Shown in pieces: positions 43,847 to 53,342 of a stretch of 64,000 nt of DNA. The stretch spans positions 1,107,101-1,171,100 of the forward strand of contig NZ_DF968181.1 in assembly GCF_001192795.1 (NCBI RefSeq), written 5' to 3'. A program made the position numbers and the translations under genes. Position 1 is the stretch's first letter. The number at the start of each line of letters is the position of its first letter. Under the pieces are notes generated by a model, which did not search any database, was not told where the DNA came from, and was given only the letters and a program-made list of their open reading frames with translations. This stretch comes from Flexilinea flocculi. Lineage in GTDB: Bacteria > Chloroflexota > Anaerolineae > Anaerolineales > Anaerolineaceae.

Positions 43847-44671
43847 ATGACAGAGGATCATGAGAAAACGATACAGGCAAGGCAAGCAAAGATCGATGCT
43901 TCCACACAAGCAGTTCCACTTCACAAGGAGCAGCCGATGATCATTAAAGCGTTGGCAGTCGCTGCAACGCTGATCGGGTTATTCGTCATCCAGCGTGCAA
44001 CCGGAAAACTCGGCTGGGCTGTGGCAGACTGGTTCCAATGGGAAAAGATCGATCCGGATCAGTCATTCACACGCTTATCCATGCATCATCTGGTGCAGAT
44101 GATCCTCGTCGCCGCGCTCATCTGGATCTTCAAACGCTTCATCCAGAAAGAATTCGGATTTCAGACCGGCGATGTTCGCACCGGCGGTCGAATTGTTTTG
44201 ATTTTCTCACTTTCGATCACGGGTATCGCGCTGGCTTATCATCTATTAATGCAACGCATCGGTAACTTGCCGGTATATGCGTATCCGTTGTCCGTGCGCA
44301 ATGTTCTCGGCAGTCTGGGCTTTCAACTGTTAATCTGCGGTCCATCCGAAGAGATCGTCTATCGCGCCTTGCCCGTGACGCTGCTGCTGTCCGTCTTTGG
44401 CAGGAGCATCCGCATCACTGAGGACATCTCGCTGGAAGTCGTGCTGACAGCTTTATTGTTTGCAGCAGCACACGTTTCGTGGTCCGGTTTCCCTGCATCC
44501 GTTCGGGAATGGAATTTATTTCCGTTGCTCTATGCGTTTGCGATGGGCGTGCTGAACGGAGCGGTGTATCAAAAAACACGCAGCATCCTGTATCCGATGG
44601 CGATGCACAGTATCAGCAATTTCGTGATGGTCGGGACCGGCTATCTGTTTCATCTGCTGCAGCAAGCCTGA
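43847..44671 (+). CDS. CPBP-family intramembrane protease
   Basis: Membrane protein of 274 aa with about seven helices and the CPBP motifs CGPSEEIVYRALPVTLL (EExxxR), FAAAHVSW and AMHSISNFVMVG. ATG 43847 is chosen because GGAGG lies ten bases upstream; in-frame ATGs at 43772 and beyond lack a ribosome site. The first 35 residues are polar and cytosolic. It is transcribed alone. Family members process prenylated proteins or bacteriocins, or take part in self-immunity; no substrate can be named here. Confidence 0.85.
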   Translation: MTEDHEKTIQARQAKIDASTQAVPLHKEQPMIIKALAVAATLIGLFVIQRATGKLGWAVADWFQWEKIDPDQSFTRLSMHHLVQMILVAALIWIFKRFIQKEFGFQTGDVRTGGRIVLIFSLSITGIALAYHLLMQRIGNLPVYAYPLSVRNVLGSLGFQLLICGPSEEIVYRALPVTLLLSVFGRSIRITEDISLEVVLTALLFAAAHVSWSGFPASVREWNLFPLLYAFAMGVLNGAVYQKTRSILYPMAMHSISNFVMVGTGYLFHLLQQA

Positions 44672-44713
44672 GGACGTCTTCATGTAATCCGGCAATTTCT
44701 CATATGGATCAGT

Positions 44714-44757
44714 GGTAATTCCTATGATAATTGAATTCAATTTTCATAGGAATTACC
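44714..44757. repeat. Perfect palindrome related to family B ends
   Basis: Arms GGTAATTCCTATGA (44,714-44,727) and TCATAGGAATTACC (44,744-44,757) are exact complements, with TTGAATTCAA inside. The right arm resembles the TAGGAATTAC end of family B copies at 37,283 and 59,241. It may also serve as terminator for the protease gene. Confidence 0.6.
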
Positions 44758-44779
44758 GCCGTATTATCGAAACATCATC

Positions 44780-44847
44780 GATTCGAAATATGGAAAGGAT
44801 GATATGTTGTTGTGTTCTTCGAGACGCTGATTCATATTTCGAATCGC
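44780..44847. repeat. Family A repeat, short form
   Basis: ATTCGAAATATGG on the left and CATATTTCGAATCGC on the right, with a remnant hairpin arm (TGTTGTTGTGTTCTTCG) between them. Confidence 0.65.
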
Positions 44848-44938
44848 TTTCGATACATCACTTTCAATTCTTTTCATGTTATAAATGAGAAATACGGTAA
44901 CAAATTTGTGTCGTCATGGCAGAATGGAGCGTATAACA

Positions 44939-45808
44939 ATGGAGAATCTACGAAAAATTACCAAAATTACCCGCGGCACACCGTCCGTGGATGGCGCGGG
45001 TGTGAAGCTGGTACGCGTGATCGGACGTAACGACACGCGGGATTATGATCCGTTTTTAATGCTGGATGCGTTTGATTCAGTAGATCCTGAGGATTACATT
45101 CGTGGTTTTCCTTGGCATCCGCACCGCGGGATTGAAACGATCACCTATCTGATCCATGGCGATATTGAGCATGGGGACAGCCTGGGCAACAGCGGCAGTA
45201 TCCTGGATGGCGACTGCCAGTGGATGACGTCCGGATCCGGCATCATCCATCAGGAGATGCCCAAAGCCAGCCAACGCATGCTGGGGGCACAGATCTGGTT
45301 GAATCTGCCGACGAAGGATAAAATGACACAACCGGCTTATGGTGATATTCCCGGTGCAGATATACCGGTCATCGAAGAAAACGGTGTGCGGGTGCATGTT
45401 CTTTCCGGTGACTACAAGGGGCACAAGGGCGCTTTTGAAGGGAAATATGTTCAAGCATCGTATCTGGATATCGAATTGCCTGCTCATCATGAATGGTCAT
45501 TGGATACGGATCCGCAGGACACACTGTTTGTTTACATTTTTTTCGGAAAAGTGAATTTTGACCCACTGACACCGCAATGGATTGATGCGAAACAGGCAGT
45601 TTTATTCAGCCTAGGTGAAAAATTCTGGATGCAGGCTGCAGATCAGGACGTGCGTATGATTCTTCTGTCAGCGCGACCGCTGCGGGAGCCTATTGCCTGG
45701 GGTGGACCGATTGTAATGAACACAGCCGCTGAGCTGCAGCTCGCGTTTCGAGAATTGGATGAACATACTTTCATTAAAACAGCAAGTGGATACAGAGGTT
45801 CGCTTTGA
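44939..45808 (+). CDS. Pirin-family protein
   Basis: Bicupin of 289 aa of the pirin family. The metal-binding N-terminal cupin shows the conserved HPHRGIETITYLIHGDIEH and a second His/Glu set (SGSGIIHQEMP). Bacterial pirins act as quercetinase-like dioxygenases or as redox-sensing regulators; the sequence does not decide. ATG 44939 has GGAGCG upstream; an in-frame ATG at 44885 would add 18 residues outside the family pattern. Its stop overlaps the TTG start of the FMN reductase gene as TTGA, so the two are coupled and probably share a redox role. Confidence 0.9.
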   Translation: MENLRKITKITRGTPSVDGAGVKLVRVIGRNDTRDYDPFLMLDAFDSVDPEDYIRGFPWHPHRGIETITYLIHGDIEHGDSLGNSGSILDGDCQWMTSGSGIIHQEMPKASQRMLGAQIWLNLPTKDKMTQPAYGDIPGADIPVIEENGVRVHVLSGDYKGHKGAFEGKYVQASYLDIELPAHHEWSLDTDPQDTLFVYIFFGKVNFDPLTPQWIDAKQAVLFSLGEKFWMQAADQDVRMILLSARPLREPIAWGGPIVMNTAAELQLAFRELDEHTFIKTASGYRGSL

Positions 45809-46353
45809 CCATTAAAATCGTCGGCTTTACCGGCAGTCTGCGGAAGGATTCCTTCAACAAAGCAGCGCTGCGAGCGGCTGCGGAGATGCTGCCGGATGAT
45901 GTGGAATTGGAGTTGGTCGATCTGACAGGTATCCCGTTCCTGAATGAAGATGAGGAAGCGAAAGGATTTCCGCCTTCGGTTGTTGCATTTCGCGGAAAAC
46001 TGGCTGCTGCAGATGGGGTGCTGATTTCCACACCGGAATACAATTATTCCATTCCTCCGGTGCTGAAGAATGCGCTGGATTGGGCATCCAGAGGGGATGA
46101 AAAACCTTTATTCGGGAAACCGACTGCCATTCTGAGCGTATCCCCGGGGATGCTCGGTGGTGCGCGTGTGCAGTATCACCTACGGCAGGTGTGTGTTGCT
46201 CTGAATCTGCTGGTTCTGAATAAACCGGAAGTTTTCATTGGCAATGCCGAAGAAAAGTTTGACGATAAAGGCAGACTGGTCGACAGCCGATCACGGGCTA
46301 TGCTGCAGCGGCTGTTAAAAGCGCTGGTGCAGCGGATACGAGAAAACCTGTAA
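45805..46353 (+). CDS. NADPH-dependent FMN reductase
   Basis: Flavodoxin-like oxidoreductase of 182 aa (NADPH:FMN reductase / chromate-quinone reductase type). Diagnostic segments are FTGSLRKDSFNKAA (phosphate loop), STPEYNYSIPPVLKNALDW and GKPTAILSVSPGMLGG. It uses FMN to reduce quinones, azo dyes or flavins. The start is TTG 45805, overlapping the pirin stop as TTGA, with AGAGG upstream; the same kind of TTGA coupling is used at 1184-1187 in the island. Confidence 0.92.
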   Translation: MTIKIVGFTGSLRKDSFNKAALRAAAEMLPDDVELELVDLTGIPFLNEDEEAKGFPPSVVAFRGKLAAADGVLISTPEYNYSIPPVLKNALDWASRGDEKPLFGKPTAILSVSPGMLGGARVQYHLRQVCVALNLLVLNKPEVFIGNAEEKFDDKGRLVDSRSRAMLQRLLKALVQRIRENL

Positions 46354-46601
46354 TTGTAGACCAATCGTTGAGATTTATAGGTTGCTTTGGTATTGCATAC
46401 AAAACAACCTCATAAGCGAATTATTTTTTACCCATTTTTGAATCACAGCCAGCGATTCAAAGTATTAAACGATAAGAACAACAAATAATCCTTCTTATTT
46501 TTCGAATCGCTGGAATTGCTGAATCACTGCGTTTTTCCCGATCAATTTCTTTTATAATTAACGAAACAGAAAACGCCTTTCATCAATAGATTGGATTCAT
46601 C
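46354..46601. repeat. Family A repeat copy
   Basis: Left end CAGCGATTCAAAGTATT near 46,450 and right end TTTTTCGAATCGCTGG to 46,513 around an arm remnant GAACAACAAATAATCC. The rest of the 250-bp spacer shows nothing else. Confidence 0.6.
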
Positions 46602-48347
46602 ATGAAAAAATGGTCATCCCTTGAATTCAGAGTTGCTTTTACGTACCTGATTGTGGGTGTCTTGTGGATTTTCTTTTCGGACATGATTCTGGCAGTGCTG
46701 GTAGCGGATACTGATTTGATGACGCACATTCAGAACTATAAAGGCTGGTTTTTCGTGGCAGCGAGTTCGCTGCTGATTTATTTTCTGGTTCAGTCTCATC
46801 TGCATGCCCGACAAATTGCAGAACAAAAGGAGGAAGAAAGCAATCGACGACTGCGCATGGCGATGGAGGCCTCACAGCAAGGTATTTTTGACTTCAACAT
46901 CCAGAGCGGAGAATTGGTGGTCGATGATGCCTATTATCGGCTGCTGGGTTATGATCCGCAAGGCGTTTTTGTTGAAACCAGGGATTCTTTCTTGCAGAGC
47001 ATTCATCCGGATGATGTCGAGAATTACCTGCAAGTATTTCGCGAATATATGGATGGGCGATCGGATATTTTTCGCATAGAATTTCGACATCGGACTGCCA
47101 ATGGGAACTGGCGCTGGTTTCTCTCCATGGGTAAGATCGTTAAATATGACGCGGATCATAAACCGCTGCGGATGTTGGGGACATTCCTGGATATCACTGA
47201 TAAAAAGGATGCTGATCTGGAGATTGAGCGGCTGCTGCACGAATCACAAAACCGATTGCAACGGCTTGAAACCTTGCGGGCAGTGGACCAATCCATCAAT
47301 GAAAATGAACCGCTAAGCGCCACGCTGAAGCTGCTGACACAAAAAATAAAAGAGCATTTGAAAGTAGATGCTGTCGGTATCTATATTTTGGAGAATACTT
47401 TCCATCAATATGAGCTTGCGGTCGCTGATGGATTTATTCCTGTTTCTATCCAAAAACTTCAAACCTTAAAGATGCGCTTTCCTGAAACTGATGATGAGTT
47501 GAAGGTTCTGCGCCAGATCAATCCAGATTCAAAACTTTTATGGCCTGAATTGGCAGCTTTACTGAAAGAGGAGGGCTTTCAGGATTTTTTGGTCGTTCCG
47601 CTGATTATGCAGGGGAGTGCGATGAAAGGTGTTCTTGTTCTCTTCAGCCGAGAGAAATTCAGCGTCGATGACGAATGGTTATTATATAACGAAACGCTTG
47701 CTGGGCAGATGGCGATTGCCATTGCGAATGCAAAATTGATCGATGGATTGAAGAGAGCCAATGTTGAACTGGAAGAAGCGTATGATCGTACCATCGAGGG
47801 GTGGTCGAAAGCGCTGGATTTGCGCGACAAGGAGACGAAAGGTCATTCTTCACGGGTAATGCAGATGACGATGGATCTGGCTCAAATATTGGGTATTTCA
47901 GAAGAAGAATTAATCCATATTCGACGCGGTGCGCTCCTGCATGATATGGGGAAGATGGGAATTCCAGATTCCATTCTGCTGAAACCGGCAAAATTGACGG
48001 AAGAGGAGTTCGATATGATCCGCAAACATCCACAATTTGCCTTTGATATGCTGAACCCGATCGTTTATCTGAGACAGGCGCTGGATATTCCGTATTCGCA
48101 TCACGAGAAGTGGGATGGTACCGGTTATCCGCAGGGTTTGAGCGGCGAAACGATTCCGATTGCTGCGCGGTTGTTTGCTGTGGTGGACGTGTACGATGCG
48201 CTGACCAGCCACCGTCCGTATCGGGAACCCTGGAGCCATGAGAAAACGATGGAATATATCCATTCAATGAGCGGTTCGCATTTTGATCCGCAGATTGTGG
48301 CCGTATTCGAAGCGTATATGCAGAAAAAAGGGCAGGATGCTTTCTGA
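46602..48347 (+). CDS. Membrane PAS-GAF-HD-GYP signalling protein (c-di-GMP phosphodiesterase)
   Basis: Protein of 581 aa. Two N-terminal membrane helices (about residues 12-32 and 47-65) are followed by a PAS domain (about 80-205, GIFDFNIQSGELVVDDAYYR, LGTFLDITDKK), a GAF domain (about 225-385) and a C-terminal HD-GYP domain (about 395-575). The metal-binding motifs are intact: LLHDMGKMGIPD, HHEKWDGTGYP and the GYP-containing loop, then VVDVYDALTSHRPYR. It should hydrolyse cyclic di-GMP in response to a signal sensed by PAS or GAF. It is transcribed alone between repeat-bearing spacers. Confidence 0.93.
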   Translation: MKKWSSLEFRVAFTYLIVGVLWIFFSDMILAVLVADTDLMTHIQNYKGWFFVAASSLLIYFLVQSHLHARQIAEQKEEESNRRLRMAMEASQQGIFDFNIQSGELVVDDAYYRLLGYDPQGVFVETRDSFLQSIHPDDVENYLQVFREYMDGRSDIFRIEFRHRTANGNWRWFLSMGKIVKYDADHKPLRMLGTFLDITDKKDADLEIERLLHESQNRLQRLETLRAVDQSINENEPLSATLKLLTQKIKEHLKVDAVGIYILENTFHQYELAVADGFIPVSIQKLQTLKMRFPETDDELKVLRQINPDSKLLWPELAALLKEEGFQDFLVVPLIMQGSAMKGVLVLFSREKFSVDDEWLLYNETLAGQMAIAIANAKLIDGLKRANVELEEAYDRTIEGWSKALDLRDKETKGHSSRVMQMTMDLAQILGISEEELIHIRRGALLHDMGKMGIPDSILLKPAKLTEEEFDMIRKHPQFAFDMLNPIVYLRQALDIPYSHHEKWDGTGYPQGLSGETIPIAARLFAVVDVYDALTSHRPYREPWSHEKTMEYIHSMSGSHFDPQIVAVFEAYMQKKGQDAF

Positions 48348-48820
48348 ACTGTTTCATCCAGAATAAATTGGAACAAATATATTTTCCCCATATTTTGAAT
48401 AAAGAACAAGAACGAATTCCCACTCATATTTTGAATTAATGATTTCCGATCAATGGCTTTGACATATTTGTTCGCAGAACGTATACTGTGAAAAGAATTT
48501 TTTGTTGCTGAAAATCTGTTTATCAATTCAGTGGCAGACGGATAAGGAGTCAGATTTGCTGTTTTTTTTAATTCTTTCTGCGGGTGAATCGTCAGGCAAT
48601 ATGGAAGATCATTGAAACTTGTCAGACAAATGATCATGATCACAGTAATACGAAAAATGAAAAGAATTCTTTGTTGTTCTTTCTTCATTCGAAAGGTCAA
48701 TTCATATTTCGAATTGCTGTCATGATCAGCGATTTGAAAGGTTAGTAAATATTTAGAATTGCAGTTCTATGACAAAAAAAACACAAAGTGATTACAATTT
48801 ATAAAATCAGGAGTTACTCG
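48348..48820. repeat. Gene-free stretch with two family A copies
   Basis: A degenerate copy at about 48,388-48,441 (CATATTTTGAAT twice) and a better one at 48,643-48,719 (CAGTAATACGAAAAATG to CATATTTCGAATTGCTG, with TTGTTGTTC arm). A further AATTGCAG-like end lies near 48,760. The AGGAG ribosome site of the next gene closes the stretch. Confidence 0.65.
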
Positions 48821-49465
48821 ATGAATAAAAATATTCGGATTCGAAATGAAGAAAAAGATGATTATGTAAAAGTTGAAGAAATCACAAGGAAAGCTTTTTG
48901 GAATTTATATATGCCGGGATGTGTGGAACATTATTTAGTTCATGTTATGAGGTCCCACGAAGATTTTCTGCCGGAATTGGATCTGGTGATCGAAGTGGAT
49001 CATCAAATCATCGGAAATATTATGTACACAAAAGCGAAATTGGTTGATGAGTCCGGTGAAGAAAAAGAAATCCTTACCTTTGGTCCGGTTTGTATTTCGC
49101 CGGAATACCAAAGAATGGGATATGGGAAAATGCTCATGGAGTCTTCTTTTGAGAAAGCGGTATCGATGGGCTATGATGCGATTGTGATATTCGGAAATCC
49201 AAACAATTATGTAAGCCGTGGTTTTAAGAGCTGTAAAAAATACAATGTATGTCTTGAGAATGGTACATATCCGGCAGCTATGCTGGTCAAAGAGCTGAAG
49301 CCGCAAAGTTTTGACGGAAGAAAATGGTTTTATTTTGAAAGCCCTGTGATGAAGATCGACGAACAGGAAGCTGTGCGTTTTGATGAGAGTCTTGAAAAAA
49401 TGGAGAAGAACTTTCAACCAAGTCAGGAGGAGTTTTATATTCTCAGTAATTCTCTTTTACAATAA
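48821..49465 (+). CDS. GNAT-family N-acetyltransferase
   Basis: Acetyltransferase of 214 aa from ATG 48821, chosen because AGGAG lies ten bases upstream; an in-frame ATG at 48788 lacks one. The GNAT core is visible: LDLVIEVDHQIIGNIMYTKA (strands), GPVCISPEYQRMGYGKMLM (acetyl-CoA loop, QRMGYG) and IVIFGNPNNYVSRGFKSC. The overall layout is that of the YhbS-like single-domain group. The substrate is unknown. It is alone, in AT-rich surroundings. Confidence 0.88.
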   Translation: MNKNIRIRNEEKDDYVKVEEITRKAFWNLYMPGCVEHYLVHVMRSHEDFLPELDLVIEVDHQIIGNIMYTKAKLVDESGEEKEILTFGPVCISPEYQRMGYGKMLMESSFEKAVSMGYDAIVIFGNPNNYVSRGFKSCKKYNVCLENGTYPAAMLVKELKPQSFDGRKWFYFESPVMKIDEQEAVRFDESLEKMEKNFQPSQEEFYILSNSLLQ

Positions 49466-49890
49466 GAGTTTATTATAAGATCATCCAATTTTTAAACTGG
49501 GATCCATTTTCGTATGAATCGGAAACACTTGTTATGGTGAAGCTTTTGCGCAATGCGCAAAAACTTCATATCAAATTACCATCTGCAGTAAATGAGTAAT
49601 GACAGAATCGCAGCGGTCGGGATAAAGGTGCTGTGTGAGATTGTCCTCAACGATTTCAAGAGCGATTGAGATACAGGGATAATTCGATCCTGAAAAAACA
49701 CGTAAACTGACAGCAGTAAGATTTTTGTGGCTTTTTTTTCTATAAAGTAGAACAGTAATTCGAAATATAAAAAAATCTTTGTTGTTCATATAGTTTTCCA
49801 CTTTGCGCAAAACTATATGAACAACAAATTTTCTTGATTGATTCGAAATGTCAATCCATATTTCGAATCGTTGAAAATAGAAAGGTTTAT
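49466..49890. repeat. Gene-free stretch with a hairpin and a complete family A element
   Basis: A solitary hairpin core at about 49,532-49,575 (TTTTGCGCAATGCGCAAAA with flanking arms). A complete element at 49,753-49,873: ends CAGTAATTCGAAATATA and CATATTTCGAATCGTTG, and a 20-bp hairpin at 49,778-49,828 (TTTGTTGTTCATATAGTTTT and complement). Confidence 0.75.
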
Positions 49891-50724
49891 ATGATCGGTG
49901 CCATTATCGGGGATATTGTCGGATCACGCTTCGAATTTCACAATTATCGAAGCAAGGATTTTGATCTGTTTGGGAAAGGCTGTTTTGCGACAGATGACAG
50001 CATCATGACGCTGGCTGTCGCAAAAGCGATTATGGAAGCGATGAGTGGCGAACAACCATCCAACAGCGATACCTGCGATGCTTTTTATGACCGGCTTTCC
50101 ACGTTGACTGTGAATTACATGCAGGAAATCGGGCGCAAATACCCGAACTGCGGCTATGGCGGGCGATTTTACCCGTGGGTATTCAGCAGCGATCCGAAGC
50201 CGTATCGAAGCTATGGTAATGGCGCGGCAATGCGGGTGAGTTCTGCAGGATTCGTGGCTAAGTCTGAATCAATGGCAAAACGCCTTTCGGAGGCGGTGAC
50301 CGCAGTGACGCACAACCATCCAGAGGGCATCAAAGGTGCGGAAGCGACAGCCATCGCGATTTATATGGCTCGGCATAGCTCCTCAATGGATGAAATTCGC
50401 GAGCGCATCAACCGGGATTATTATGATCTGAATTTCAGAATTGACGATATTCGCGCTGCGTACCGGTTCAACGAGACATGCCAGCAGACGGTTCCCCAGG
50501 CAATCACCTGTTTTCTGGAATCCACCTCGTTTGAAGATGCGATCCGCACAGCCATTTCTCTTGGCGGGGACAGCGACACGATCGCCGCGATCACCGGCGG
50601 AATTGCCGAGGCGTACTATGGTGTTCCGGATTCAATCCGGGAAAAAGCGCTGACCTATCTGGATGAAGAATTATTGGCGATTTATCATGAATGGACCAAT
50701 TTTTCATCCGAATCAATGAATTGA
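49891..50724 (+). CDS. ADP-ribosylglycohydrolase (DraG family)
   Basis: Protein of 277 aa that removes ADP-ribose groups from proteins or small molecules. Metal ligands lie in MIGAIIGDIVGSRFEF, in ATDDSIMTLAVA near residues 32-43, and in LGGDSDTIAAITGGIAEAYY near the end; GNGAAMRVSS and HNHPEGIKGAEA are also typical. ATG 49891 is preferred over an in-frame start at 49834 because it begins the conserved fold and has AAAGG upstream; the earlier start lies inside a family A repeat. The gene is transcribed alone. Confidence 0.92.
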   Translation: MIGAIIGDIVGSRFEFHNYRSKDFDLFGKGCFATDDSIMTLAVAKAIMEAMSGEQPSNSDTCDAFYDRLSTLTVNYMQEIGRKYPNCGYGGRFYPWVFSSDPKPYRSYGNGAAMRVSSAGFVAKSESMAKRLSEAVTAVTHNHPEGIKGAEATAIAIYMARHSSSMDEIRERINRDYYDLNFRIDDIRAAYRFNETCQQTVPQAITCFLESTSFEDAIRTAISLGGDSDTIAAITGGIAEAYYGVPDSIREKALTYLDEELLAIYHEWTNFSSESMN

Positions 50725-50828
50725 CATTTTTTCTCCCTGATAAAAACAATCGCAGGAAATCCGGATAGGAATGTTAAAACGGAAGGAAAGATGACGCAAA
50801 CCAACGGAAGGGAAATCAGAATACAGCT

Positions 50829-52046
50829 ATGAAAGTTACACTTTCCAGGTTTACTTATGGAGGGGATTGTGTGGGCAGCCTGCCGGATGGACGGGCTGTT
50901 TTTGTTCCGGATACGCTGCCGGGTGAAACCGTGGAAATTGAATTGATCGAGGAGAAGCGCAGCTATGCCCGAGGAAGAGCGCTCGAAATTTTGGATCCAT
51001 CCCCTTCGCGCGTTCAGCCCTTCTGTCATCATTTTGGAGCCTGCGGAGGTTGTCACTATCAACACATGGGCTATGCAGATCAATTGGCTGCGAAAAAGCT
51101 GGTTCTGAAAGACCAGTTTGCACACATTGCCGGAATTGTCGATCCGCCTGTGGAGGACGTTATTCCCGCTCCGCAGACGGTCCACTATCGAAACAGTATG
51201 CAATTTCATGTTGATTGTGGTGGGAAAGTCGGGTTTCGTGCGCGGGCCAGTAATACGATCATTCCCGTTACGGAGTGCTTTTTACCAGTTTTGCCAATTC
51301 AGGAGATTTGGCCGCAGTTTCATTTTCGACCTGCAGCTTTCGAGCGGCGTTTTGAAGTCCGCTGTGGAACGCACGACGAAATTATGCTGGTGCCCGACGG
51401 GGATGCGGATAATTTCCCGGAATTAAAGGAATTCCAGGCAGCTCTCTTAGCCGACCGTAATTTTGTCAGTATGACCGTGCTGGAGAAAGCGTTTCGTGTC
51501 AGCTCCGGATCCTTTTTCCAGGTCAATATCCCGGTTGCCGAAGCGATCATCCGCCATTTGCAGCAATCGCTGCCATTTTCCGAGGAGATGCAGCTGCTGG
51601 ATCTTTACAGCGGTGTCGGATTGTTCTCCCGCTTCTTTGCGGCTCAGACTGCTCGAACTGCGGCGGTCGAACTATCCGCCAGTGCCTGCAGCGATTATGC
51701 GATCAATCTGGCGGATTTTCCACAGGCAGTGTGTCATCAGGGCTCTGCCGAAAAGATTCTGCCGCGGCTGCGGATGAATTTCGATCAGGTCATTGTTGAT
51801 CCGCCGCGTGCGGGGCTGATGAAGCGTGTGCTGGAAACGTTGATCCGCATGGGGCCGCAGCGCATTGCCTACGTTTCCTGCGATCCATCGACATTGGCAC
51901 GGGATGTGCGGCGGCTTTTGGCTGCCGGATACCAGCTTGACCGCATCACACCCTTCGATATGTTTCCGCATACTTACCATGTCGAGACGGTTGTTCTTTT
52001 GTCCAGAAAAATTCCTGATGACCAGATAGGTGTGGATTTGATCTAG
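50829..52046 (+). CDS. RlmD/TrmA-family RNA (uracil-5-)-methyltransferase
   Basis: SAM-dependent methyltransferase of 405 aa that makes 5-methyluridine in rRNA or tRNA. Residues 1-56 form a TRAM domain (VFVPDTLPGETVEIELIEEK). Cys66, Cys72 and Cys75 (CHHFGACGGC) and a Cys near 145 hold a 4Fe-4S cluster. The methyltransferase core follows with LLDLYSGVGLFS near 258, QVIVDPPRAGL near 320 and the catalytic cysteine in YVSCDPSTLARD near 354. It is intact. Specificity (23S U1939, U747 or tRNA U54) cannot be read from sequence. The gene ends with TAG, which shows that amber is a stop in this organism. Confidence 0.93.
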   Translation: MKVTLSRFTYGGDCVGSLPDGRAVFVPDTLPGETVEIELIEEKRSYARGRALEILDPSPSRVQPFCHHFGACGGCHYQHMGYADQLAAKKLVLKDQFAHIAGIVDPPVEDVIPAPQTVHYRNSMQFHVDCGGKVGFRARASNTIIPVTECFLPVLPIQEIWPQFHFRPAAFERRFEVRCGTHDEIMLVPDGDADNFPELKEFQAALLADRNFVSMTVLEKAFRVSSGSFFQVNIPVAEAIIRHLQQSLPFSEEMQLLDLYSGVGLFSRFFAAQTARTAAVELSASACSDYAINLADFPQAVCHQGSAEKILPRLRMNFDQVIVDPPRAGLMKRVLETLIRMGPQRIAYVSCDPSTLARDVRRLLAAGYQLDRITPFDMFPHTYHVETVVLLSRKIPDDQIGVDLI

Positions 52047-52132
52047 GATGATCTGGACGCTACATCCGCCGAAAGCGAAAATGCTAGAGTACGCATCGGA
52101 TCTCCATTTGCCGTGAAAAGGATTATATAAAC

Positions 52133-52255
52133 CAGAAATTCGTAATATGAGAAGAAATAATAGTAGTTGAGTTGTTTTTGCGCTTCGCGCAAAAACAACT
52201 CAACTACCAGTTTTCTCTCTTTATTTGTCAAGTATGCCCATATTTTGAATCGCTG
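52133..52255. repeat. Complete family A element with a 21-bp perfect hairpin
   Basis: Ends CAGAAATTCGTAATATG and CATATTTTGAATCGCTG. The hairpin at 52,163-52,207 has a perfect 21-bp stem (GTAGTTGAGTTGTTTTTGCGC) and a TTC loop. Confidence 0.85.
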
Positions 52256-52388
52256 ATATTGAACCGAACTTTGTTTTCTTTTCAAGAAGAACTACACTCA
52301 GCACCATGACATCCATCAGGAACTTGACACCGGTCATTTTCAATATCATTGCAAGCATAACGTTACCCCCAGTCACAGTCACAGCCCG

Positions 52389-53171
52389 TTACTGTTCCAC
52401 ATTCTGTTTTTCCTGCTCAGTTACATCGCCGAAATCTGTCTGCAAAAAATACTCGTTTTGGGGAATCAGCATCTGAAACTGCGTCACGGTATTAATGGAA
52501 ATGGCGGCGTTTTCAATAGAACATTCCAGAAGGTGTCCGCCCATGGTATAGTCTTCCGACAAAAAGTGGAGATGGTACCCGGCAAGATTAATTCCGCTTA
52601 AATATTCGGGACACCAATATCCCACCAAGGTACCCGTAACGTCTTTGTATTCAAAAACAGTCTGTTCTTCCGTTACTTCGGACAAAAGGGGGTATGGTTC
52701 CGTCTGCGAGGGAACACTGCGCGCTTCTATGTACGAAAAGGTACCGTGAATTTCAATTGCGTAAATCTCGTTTTGACTTGGAAGCAGGCTGCCAATCGTC
52801 TCTTGGAGCTTGTTATAATCACTGACAGAGCTTACATCAGACTGAATATCGGTATTGAACTGCGTTATCATAGCAAAGGGGGTCGTCACCGACAGATCCG
52901 GTTGCACCACTTCGCCGCTGGATAATACCTGATAAACCGTACCGTCCAAAATAACCATTTCTCCGTCCAGCGCGTCAAAGGTGCCTATGCCGAAATCGCC
53001 GTGTTGGAGGAGCTCTTCAAGCGTTAATTCCCCGTCATATACGCCCTGCATCAGCGCGTCGAGCGTCGATACCTGATAGAGTATATCCTGCGCCCGTGTA
53101 TTCCCCGTACAGCCTGTCAGTAAAGCGCACACGATAAAACACACCAGTAAAACTTTCACATATTTTTTCAT
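52389..53171 (-). CDS. Acetolactate decarboxylase, predicted lipoprotein
   Basis: Enzyme of 260 aa that turns acetolactate into acetoin (BudA/AlsD family). Family segments include LDALMQGVYDGELTLEELLQ, GDFGIGTFDALDGEM, FSYIEARSVPSQTEPYPLL, GTLVGYWCPEYLSGINLAGY and HLHFLSEDYTMGGHLLE, with the zinc histidines in the last. Residues 1-21 (KVLLVCFIVCALLTGC) form a lipoprotein signal with Cys21 as anchor, so it works outside the membrane; extracellular forms exist in Firmicutes. ATG 53171 has GGAG nine bases upstream; an in-frame start at 53225 lacks one. No acetolactate synthase is nearby. Surrounding conjugation debris suggests acquisition by transfer. Confidence 0.92.
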   Translation of the reverse strand: MKKYVKVLLVCFIVCALLTGCTGNTRAQDILYQVSTLDALMQGVYDGELTLEELLQHGDFGIGTFDALDGEMVILDGTVYQVLSSGEVVQPDLSVTTPFAMITQFNTDIQSDVSSVSDYNKLQETIGSLLPSQNEIYAIEIHGTFSYIEARSVPSQTEPYPLLSEVTEEQTVFEYKDVTGTLVGYWCPEYLSGINLAGYHLHFLSEDYTMGGHLLECSIENAAISINTVTQFQMLIPQNEYFLQTDFGDVTEQEKQNVEQ

Positions 53172-53342
53172 CTGGTTTATCTCCTGTTTATCGATCGTAT
53201 CATTTCGGTCATGGACGCGGGGCAAATCAGGACGATATTCAGCAGATCGTCAGAACGTCGGTACACCCCATAACCACAAAAATCCCTTTAGCTATATGCA
53301 GGATTGTTGCCGCGATACAGTCCTTTTTCTTCTGCTCAATCA

